Shown piece after piece: positions 1-5,351 of a stretch of DNA of 6,256 nucleotides. The translations under genes and the position numbers were made by a program. This DNA comes from Bacteroidota bacterium. Lineage in GTDB: Bacteria; Bacteroidota; Ignavibacteria; Ignavibacteriales; Ignavibacteriaceae. The number at the start of each line of letters is the position of its first letter. Position 1 is the stretch's first letter. The notes below the pieces were generated by a model. The model was not told the DNA's origin. It saw only the letters and a program-made list of their open reading frames with translations, and ran no database searches. The stretch spans positions 1 through 6,256 of the forward strand of contig JAEYUD010000091.1 of the NCBI GenBank assembly GCA_023433685.1. The letters are read 5' to 3'.

Positions 1-345
1 GTGAGAACCCCTGCACCTGCTCCGGTTGAAGTAAAAGTAATTCCCGCGGTTGAGAAATCTCACGTTCCGGCCCCTCTTCAGGAGATGGAAGTGACAGTTG
101 CCCCCCGGAAGCCGGTTGTCCCGGCAAAGCCGGTGGCCAGGAAGCAAGTTTCGGAACCGGTTATACCTGAATCAAAAAAGGTGAGTGCTCCCGCTGTTGA
201 GAGCAGGTTGAATTCGATGAAAGTAACGGAATTGAGAAACCTTGCCCGTTCAACGGAAGGATTTCCGATAAAAGGACGTGAAATTTCAGTGGCTAACAAA
301 GAGGAACTCTTAAGGCTTTTTGAGTCAATTGGCGTGAGGTCGTAG
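1..345 (+). CDS. C-terminal part of a protein with a Pro/Val-rich linker and a SAP/Rho-N-like domain (5' end outside window)
   Basis: The frame is open from the first base to a TAG at 343-345, giving 114 residues. The first codon is GTG, but nothing upstream is visible, so this is best treated as the tail of a longer gene. Residues 1 to about 70 are low-complexity and rich in Pro, Ala, Val, Lys and Glu (PAPAPVEVK, PVVPAKPVARK), typical of a flexible linker. Residues about 73-111 (MKVTELRNLA ... NKEELLRLFESIG) fit the helix-extended-helix pattern of SAP or Rho N-terminal-like domains: a 'VTELR.LA' helix, a 'IKG' turn and a 'NKEELL..F' helix. Such domains usually bind nucleic acid, so DNA or RNA binding is an inference. 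The linker-plus-terminal-domain layout suggests a tethered accessory domain. The role of the missing N-terminal part cannot be read. The next gene starts 36 nt downstream on the same strand. Confidence 0.6.
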   Translation: MRTPAPAPVEVKVIPAVEKSHVPAPLQEMEVTVAPRKPVVPAKPVARKQVSEPVIPESKKVSAPAVESRLNSMKVTELRNLARSTEGFPIKGREISVANKEELLRLFESIGVRS

Positions 346-370
346 AGTGCGTTCCGCGTCACGGGATACC

Positions 371-380
371 GGTGAGGGGG
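371..380 (+). promoter_or_regulatory. Purine-rich Shine-Dalgarno-like site for the YbbR-like gene
   Basis: GGTGAGGGGG lies just before the ATG at 382. The GGTGA part (371-375) matches the 3' portion of the classical ribosome binding site with 6 nt of spacing; the following G-run is too close to the start to be the main contact. It is the most ribosome-binding-site-like sequence at any start in the window and supports the ATG at 382. The 36-nt gap that holds it (346-381) shows no recognisable promoter or terminator hairpin. Confidence 0.4.
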
Positions 381-381
381 A

Positions 382-1293
382 ATGAAGAAAAATCTGCCGT
401 CAATAATCATCTCCCTGCTGCTTGCGACGGGAGCGTGGATATTTATTACCTTATCGGGTGAATTTTACCTTAACGTCCGTATTCCGATCGCCTATACCAA
501 TCTGCCTCCAAATCTTGTGGTTGACAACAGTCTGCCGCGCGAAGTGGATATTAAACTTAAAGGCACCGGTTGGAAGTTTATCTCCCTCTATTCCAATGAT
601 GACAAGGTTTTCACGGTTCCGGTTTTGCAAGACAGCATCAATTCGGGAGTGAATCTTTTCTCGCTGCTCGATCAGAATACGTGGCTCTCCTCTGAGTTTT
701 CCATCATAGATATTTATCCATCAAGATTGAGCATTAAGACCGAACAGGTCGATCTGGCAATGAAGCAGGTTGTACCTGACCTTGTGATGGAGTTTGAAGA
801 AGGCTTCGGATTGGCGAGCAGGGTAAAAATAACCCCGGAGCGGATAAGGATCAGAGGTTCCGCGAAATTGCTTAGCGGGATAAGATCTCTTAAAACCCAG
901 CGCACAAACCTGAGCGGGCTTAAAGAGAAAACCACCCTTGAGGTGATGCTCGACCGGATAGACGGTGTTGAAATGCAGCCCCAAAAAGTTGTGATCGAGA
1001 TCGATGTGCAGAAGATCGCCGACAGGGAGATCGAGGGAGTGGCACTTACGATGATCGATGGTCCCGAGGGGAAAGAAGTGGTGCTCGTTCCTGACCAGGT
1101 GACGGTTGTAGTGAGAGGCGGTATAGACCGTATCGGGGCGATAAAACCCAATGAGATAAAGGCTCTTCTGAACTACACCGAGATGATTAAAGATTCATCC
1201 GGTACGGCGGTTCCCAACATTGTGCTCCCGGATAACATAAGTTTCATAGATGTAAAACCTGCCCGGGTCAGGTATATAATTAAGCAGAATTAG
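382..1293 (+). CDS. YbbR/CdaR-like domain protein, membrane-anchored
   Basis: This 303-residue protein has a basic N-terminus (MKKN), one hydrophobic helix at about residues 6-25 (SIIISLLLATGAWIFITLSG), and then an all-beta extracytoplasmic part. That part divides into three YbbR-like repeats, each ending in a similar strand with a conserved Pro: YPSRLSIKTE (112-121), MQPQKVVIEID (198-208) and VKPARVRYII (291-300). Length and layout fit YbbR/CdaR family proteins. In Firmicutes, CdaR binds and regulates the membrane diadenylate cyclase CdaA, which makes c-di-AMP. No cdaA or glmM is visible here, so that role cannot be assumed; upstream lies a SAP-like gene and 1 nt downstream is tmk. The start at 382 is preceded by a purine-rich ribosome binding site and gives a well-formed membrane anchor. 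Family assignment is fairly secure; cellular role is open. Confidence 0.85.
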   Translation: MKKNLPSIIISLLLATGAWIFITLSGEFYLNVRIPIAYTNLPPNLVVDNSLPREVDIKLKGTGWKFISLYSNDDKVFTVPVLQDSINSGVNLFSLLDQNTWLSSEFSIIDIYPSRLSIKTEQVDLAMKQVVPDLVMEFEEGFGLASRVKITPERIRIRGSAKLLSGIRSLKTQRTNLSGLKEKTTLEVMLDRIDGVEMQPQKVVIEIDVQKIADREIEGVALTMIDGPEGKEVVLVPDQVTVVVRGGIDRIGAIKPNEIKALLNYTEMIKDSSGTAVPNIVLPDNISFIDVKPARVRYIIKQN

Positions 1294-1294
1294 T

Positions 1295-1921
1295 ATGTTC
1301 ATAAGTTTTGAAGGAATCGATTTCTGCGGTAAGACAACGCAGATCGAACTGTTAAAAAAATATCTTGAGTCACTTTCCCGGAAAGTTTTCATCGTCCGTG
1401 AACCAGGGGGCACTCCTATTTCTGAACAGATACGGGATATTCTTCTGAATAAAAAACATCTTGAGATGTGCGACGAGACCGAGATTTTCCTCTTTTCAGG
1501 AGCTCGAGCTCAGGTGGTTCGACAAATAATCAGACCTCTCCTGGCCGAAGGGTGTGTTGTTATCGCTGACAGGTTTCACGACTCAACCACTGCCTATCAG
1601 GGTTTTGGCAGGGGTCTGAACGCCGGAGCAGTTAACAAGATAAACGAAATAGCAACCGGGGGGACACTTCCCGATATAACATTTTATATCAAGATATCGG
1701 TTGACGAATCGGCAAAAAGAAAATCCAAGTGCAATGCTGACCTTGACCGGATCGAGAGATCGAACGACAGTTTTTACAACAAAGTTATAGATGGCTACGA
1801 GCACCTCGCGCTTGAATTCCCCGACAGGATAAAAACCGTTAACGGAGAGAGATCGCCCGAAGAGATACACAGCGAAATTGTGCAAAAGCTTAATGATACA
1901 ATGATAATCAGCAACGCGTAG
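1295..1921 (+). CDS. tmk: Thymidylate kinase (dTMP kinase)
   Basis: This cytoplasmic enzyme phosphorylates dTMP to dTDP with ATP, an essential step in dTTP synthesis. The 208-residue length is typical. Visible motifs are the Walker A loop FEGIDFCGKTTQ (residues 5-16, with K13), the dTMP-binding REPGGT (35-40), R71, the DRF motif (92-94) followed by the STTAYQG segment (97-103), LPDITFYI (125-132), and a LID region with basic residues and DRIE (about 139-155) followed by the conserved FYNKVIDGY. The P-loop has Phe-Cys where many homologues have Gly-Ala or Gly-Ser. There is no basic residue in the variable P-loop positions and several in the LID, which resembles the E. coli-like (type II) arrangement. 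The ATG lies 1 nt after the stop of the YbbR-like gene, with no clear ribosome binding site, so translational coupling is likely. The next gene begins 1 nt after its stop. Confidence 0.95.
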   Translation: MFISFEGIDFCGKTTQIELLKKYLESLSRKVFIVREPGGTPISEQIRDILLNKKHLEMCDETEIFLFSGARAQVVRQIIRPLLAEGCVVIADRFHDSTTAYQGFGRGLNAGAVNKINEIATGGTLPDITFYIKISVDESAKRKSKCNADLDRIERSNDSFYNKVIDGYEHLALEFPDRIKTVNGERSPEEIHSEIVQKLNDTMIISNA

Positions 1922-1922
1922 T

Positions 1923-3596
1923 ATGATAAAGAAAATGAAACCATTAAAAGTGCTCCGGAAAAAAGAGTTGTTAATTGCCATACTGGCAGTGATTTTCTCA
2001 CTCGGATTTTACTCCACATTCGGTGATATATACTTTGAGATTGGCAAGAACATTGATATCTTCAGCCGGGTGTACAAAGAGATAACCCTGAACTACGTTG
2101 ACGAGATAAATCCGGAAGAATTTATCAGAGCGGGCATCCGTGGGATGTTGAAGGAGCTTGATCCATACACCGTTTTCATAGATGAAAAACGGCAGGAGGA
2201 TATCGATCTCATAACAAAAGGGAAATATGGTGGAATCGGTATCACAGTCGGCATCCGGGGTGACAAGGTGCTGATACTTGAAGTGATGGAAGGGTACTCG
2301 GCTATGAAGCAGGGGATATTACCCGGTGATGCCCTTTTTGAAGTGTCAGGTGAAAGGGTTTCACCCACTAACTATGACGACGTGTCGAAGCTTGTGAAAG
2401 GTGCTCCCGGAACTTTTGTTGAGCTAAAAGTTTTGCGGGGTGAACCGGCGGATACCGTGAGTTTTAAGCTCCTCAGAGAAGAAATTGTTATAAAGAACGT
2501 AAGTTATGCCGGTTTTGTGCCGGAGGCTTCAAATAATGTTTACATAAAGCTTTCCGGATTCACCAGAACCGCGGGTGAGGAATTGCGAACAGAGTTGAAC
2601 AGGCTTTCCGCGGAAAAACCGATCGGATCTGTGGTGCTTGATCTTCGGGGGAATCCCGGGGGTCTGCTTGATATGGCGATCGATATCTCAAACAAGTTTC
2701 TTCCTAAAGGTGAACTAATAGTTTCAACAAAGGGGCGGGACACCACTTCGATCAGGAAGTTCTATGCTGAACAGGAACCAATGTTGAAAGATATACCAAT
2801 GGTCGTATTGGTTGATACCGGTTCCGCTTCGGCTTCCGAGATAGTCGCGGGAGCACTTCAGGATAACGACCACGCTGTTGTCGTTGGTGAACGTTCATTT
2901 GGCAAGGGACTTGTGCAAACCGTAACATCATTAAGTTACAGCACTTCACTGAAGATCACCACTTCCAGATATTACACGCCATCCGGCAGAAGCATTCAAA
3001 AAATTGATTATGCCAACCATAACAAGGTTATCGGAAGGCATGATTCTGTTCTCACTTCAGTGTTTAAAACAAAAAATGGCAGGTTGGTTTACAGTGGGGG
3101 AGGGGTGACACCTGACTCAATGGTTAACGACCGTGAGAAACCCGGAATAATTAAAGATCTTCTTGCCCGTGGGTTGATTTTTGAGTTCGTCAATCTCTTC
3201 TACGAGAAGAACAAGAACACCCCGTTCAATAACATTGAAAAGGGAAGGCTCTTCGCGGAATTCAAGGATTTTACAGCAAAAAAGAAGTATTCATATTCGA
3301 ATCCCGCTTCCAAACAGCTTAAAGAGCTCTCCGAATCTTTCGGACGAGACAAAAATTACGTACATTTGCAGACGAGAATCAACAGTTTAACCGAAGAGCT
3401 TGAAAGCCTCTCAAAAAGTTTGCTGGACTCATATAGGGATGAAACAGTTAATGAACTGATGACCGAACTCTCCGCGAGATACTACAATAACAGTTACCGT
3501 ATCAGATACATGCTTGAGGGGGATGTCAGGTTCAAGACCGCATTAGAAATAATTAACGATCAAAAACTTTACCGAAAGATACTGGCAATAAAATAA
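1923..3596 (+). CDS. S41 family C-terminal processing peptidase (CtpA/Prc type) with PDZ domain
   Basis: This is a 557-residue serine protease of the carboxyl-terminal processing family, probably anchored to the inner membrane and acting in the periplasm. Domain order: a basic N-terminus and a membrane helix at about 16-32 (LLIAILAVIFSLGFYST); an N-terminal S41 segment at about 45-95 with the family-typical LKELDPYTVFI; a PDZ domain at about 100-180 (KYGGIGITVG, ILPGDALFEVSGE); the S41 protease core at about 190-400 including VVLDLRGNPGG (237-247). The catalytic Ser-Lys pair is visible as S303 in GSASASEIVAG and K328 in GERSFGKGLVQ, 25 residues apart as in E. coli Prc, with Q332 four residues further on. 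The region after about 400 is a helical, charged extension with possible coiled coil at about 480-510, a common feature of Bacteroidota-type homologues. Substrates are unknown. A second possible start is M5 at 1935; M1 lies 1 nt after the tmk stop and keeps the compact spacing. No strong ribosome binding site precedes either. Confidence 0.93.
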   Translation: MIKKMKPLKVLRKKELLIAILAVIFSLGFYSTFGDIYFEIGKNIDIFSRVYKEITLNYVDEINPEEFIRAGIRGMLKELDPYTVFIDEKRQEDIDLITKGKYGGIGITVGIRGDKVLILEVMEGYSAMKQGILPGDALFEVSGERVSPTNYDDVSKLVKGAPGTFVELKVLRGEPADTVSFKLLREEIVIKNVSYAGFVPEASNNVYIKLSGFTRTAGEELRTELNRLSAEKPIGSVVLDLRGNPGGLLDMAIDISNKFLPKGELIVSTKGRDTTSIRKFYAEQEPMLKDIPMVVLVDTGSASASEIVAGALQDNDHAVVVGERSFGKGLVQTVTSLSYSTSLKITTSRYYTPSGRSIQKIDYANHNKVIGRHDSVLTSVFKTKNGRLVYSGGGVTPDSMVNDREKPGIIKDLLARGLIFEFVNLFYEKNKNTPFNNIEKGRLFAEFKDFTAKKKYSYSNPASKQLKELSESFGRDKNYVHLQTRINSLTEELESLSKSLLDSYRDETVNELMTELSARYYNNSYRIRYMLEGDVRFKTALEIINDQKLYRKILAIK

Positions 3597-3902
3597 ATGG
3601 CTCAAAAGCGCAGATTAAAATCAAAAAAAGTAGGATTTCGCAGGGACGCATCGTTTTCAAAATGCCCGTCATGTAATCAGTACAACACACTTCGCAGGTC
3701 GAAAACCAGAAGCGTGATTGAAGCTGTTGTGAAAGCCGGCACCTGGTTCAAGGTTTACCGCTGCACTAACTGCGGCTGGCGTGGTTATAAATCAACATTT
3801 ATAATTACGATGGAAGGGGTAAAACTTATCACAACTTATCTGGTGATCGCCTTGGCAACCGGTTACGCGGTAAAATTTGTCATACAAAGATTTGTAAAAT
3901 GA
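3597..3902 (+). CDS. Small zinc-ribbon protein with C-terminal transmembrane helix
   Basis: This 101-residue protein has a very basic N-terminus (MAQKRRLKSKKVGFRR), a four-cysteine zinc ribbon with C23-x2-C26 and C56-x2-C59 (KCPSCNQYN and YRCTNCGWRG), and a hydrophobic helix at about 76-94 (VKLITTYLVIALATGYAVKF) with a basic tail. The pattern of 'CPxC ... RSxxR ... E ... W/F-K-x-YRCxNCGWRG' resembles small bacterial membrane proteins of the zinc-ribbon type with no assigned function. It would be tail-anchored with the ribbon in the cytoplasm by the positive-inside rule; this is inference. The ATG directly abuts the TAA of the S41 protease (0 nt gap), and the gene overlaps glcD by 4 nt (ATGA, 3899-3902), so it is embedded in the operon and very probably translated. 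Zinc binding is likely, but DNA, RNA or protein binding cannot be told apart. Function unknown. Confidence 0.8.
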   Translation: MAQKRRLKSKKVGFRRDASFSKCPSCNQYNTLRRSKTRSVIEAVVKAGTWFKVYRCTNCGWRGYKSTFIITMEGVKLITTYLVIALATGYAVKFVIQRFVK

Positions 3903-5350
3903 AAGATTCAGTTCTCTCCGCTTTAGGGGAGATAGTTGGCAGGAAGAACCTTCTCACGGATCCTGTATACCGTGAAGCATACTCATACGATGGCACACCC
4001 CTTTTAAGGCAACTCCCCGAAGCCGTTCTTTTTCCTGAATCCCCCGAACACATCGCGAAAATTATGGAGCTCGCCAATCACGAGCGGTTCGCGGTAGTTC
4101 CCCGTGGCTCGGGCACAGGGCTTAGTGGAGGTTCGGTGCCTGTTGAGAATTCGATTGTGCTGGTGATGACCAAATGGGATCGCATACTTGAGATCGACAA
4201 TGAAAATCTTACCGCATGGGTTGAACCCGGTGTTATAACAGAAAAACTCCAGAACGAAGTGGAGAAGACCGGTTTATTCTACCCCCCTGATCCGGGGAGT
4301 ATGAAGATTTGCACCATCGGGGGAAATGTCGCCGAGAACGCCGGCGGTTTGCGCGGATTAAAATACGGTGTGACCAAGAACTACGTTCTGGGCATTGAGG
4401 CAATACTTCCAAATGGAGAATTGCTCAGATCCGGCGGTAAAAATGTGAAAGATGTCGCCGGTTACAATCTGCGTGATGTGATGATCGGAAGTGAAGGAAC
4501 GCTTGGGGTGTTCACGAAAATTCTTTTAAGATTGATCCCAAAACCGCAAAAATCGATAACGATGACCGCTTATTTTGATTCCATGCTCGACAGCGGCAAA
4601 GCAGTTTCAGATATCATCGCCGCGCATGTCGTGCCGGCAATGATGGAATTTTTAGACCACACCACGATTAATTGCGTGGAAGACTATACACGGATCGGTC
4701 TCCCCCGCAACAGTGAAGCGATACTGATAATTGAACTTGATGGTAAAGGTGCCGAAGTGGATGAAGATGCCGCAAGGGTGCTTGACGCTCTTAAACGGAA
4801 TAGATCAACCTTTGTAAGGGTTGCATCTTCCGAGAGCGAGGCCCTCACTCTAAAGGCGGCGAGGCGAAGCGCTTTCAGTGCCCTCGCAAGGGTAAAACCC
4901 ACTACAATTCTTGAAGACGCGACAGTTCCGCGGAGCGAGCTCCCCGTGATGATCGAAAAAGTTAAAGAGGCAACCCGCAAATTTGATGTAACAATCGGAA
5001 ACTTTGGCCACGCCGGTGACGGTAACCTGCATCCAACTTGTCTCACCGACGAACGGGATACCACCGGAATTGAAAATGCCCACCGCGCTTTCGATTTTAT
5101 TTTTTATGAGGCTATAAAACTTGGCGGTACCATAACCGGTGAACACGGAACCGGTCTGGCAAAGAAAGAATTTCTCGGTAAAGCGGCAGGTGAAACCGGG
5201 CTCGAATTCATGAAAAAACTGAAATCTGTAATGGATGAAAACAACATCCTTAATCCGGGAAAGATAATAACGATGAGGCCTCACTGTGAGGGGGCAATGC
5301 CACGCAAAAGGGAAGACATCCCCGCGGAACCTCATCCGCATTCGCATTGA
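3899..5350 (+). CDS. glcD: FAD-linked 2-hydroxyacid oxidase/dehydrogenase subunit, GlcD type
   Basis: This 483-residue flavoprotein has the p-cresol methylhydroxylase/vanillyl-alcohol oxidase FAD fold. The FAD-binding half (about 35-215) shows the PP-loop PRGSGTGLSGGSVP (68-81), CTIGGNVAENAGG (138-150), KYGVTKNYVLGIEAILPNGE (155-174) and the IGSEGTLGVFT segment (196-206). The C-terminal FAD-oxidase domain (about 215-458) carries the hallmark GNFGHAGDGNLHP (367-379, with H371 and H378) and TGEHGTG (413-419), then ends with ILNPGKI. Such proteins oxidise glycolate, D-lactate or related 2-hydroxyacids to 2-oxoacids; the substrate cannot be decided from sequence. The partner is the iron-sulfur subunit encoded 1 nt downstream. 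No glcE is present between them. The ATG at 3899 overlaps the previous stop by 4 nt, indicating coupled translation. After the usual family end there is an extra His-containing tail of about 23 residues (H462, C463, H479, H481, H483). Confidence 0.92.
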   Translation: MKDSVLSALGEIVGRKNLLTDPVYREAYSYDGTPLLRQLPEAVLFPESPEHIAKIMELANHERFAVVPRGSGTGLSGGSVPVENSIVLVMTKWDRILEIDNENLTAWVEPGVITEKLQNEVEKTGLFYPPDPGSMKICTIGGNVAENAGGLRGLKYGVTKNYVLGIEAILPNGELLRSGGKNVKDVAGYNLRDVMIGSEGTLGVFTKILLRLIPKPQKSITMTAYFDSMLDSGKAVSDIIAAHVVPAMMEFLDHTTINCVEDYTRIGLPRNSEAILIIELDGKGAEVDEDAARVLDALKRNRSTFVRVASSESEALTLKAARRSAFSALARVKPTTILEDATVPRSELPVMIEKVKEATRKFDVTIGNFGHAGDGNLHPTCLTDERDTTGIENAHRAFDFIFYEAIKLGGTITGEHGTGLAKKEFLGKAAGETGLEFMKKLKSVMDENNILNPGKIITMRPHCEGAMPRKREDIPAEPHPHSH

Positions 5351-5351
5351 A

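Noticed and set aside
346..381. Promoter or terminator between the first and second genes
   Set aside because: The 36-nt gap has no stem followed by a T-run and no recognisable -35/-10 or Bacteroidota -33/-7 pair; only a ribosome binding site can be supported.
422..652. Plus-strand open frame of 76 codons in another frame of the YbbR-like gene
   Set aside because: It is a shadow frame within the coding region, with no ribosome binding site or recognisable protein character.
714..1151. Minus-strand open frame of 145 codons inside the YbbR-like gene
   Set aside because: It lies wholly within a well-supported plus-strand gene, its translation is Ser/Thr/Ile-rich without recognisable domains, and all neighbours run on the plus strand.
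1923..1937. Alternative start of the S41 protease at M5 (1935)
   Set aside because: Both starts give the same membrane anchor and neither has a strong ribosome binding site; the upstream ATG fits the 1-nt spacing seen elsewhere in the operon.
4684..5347. Two overlapping minus-strand open frames (126 and 165 codons) inside glcD
   Set aside because: They are antisense to a gene with clear FAD-oxidase motifs throughout and have no recognisable domain of their own.
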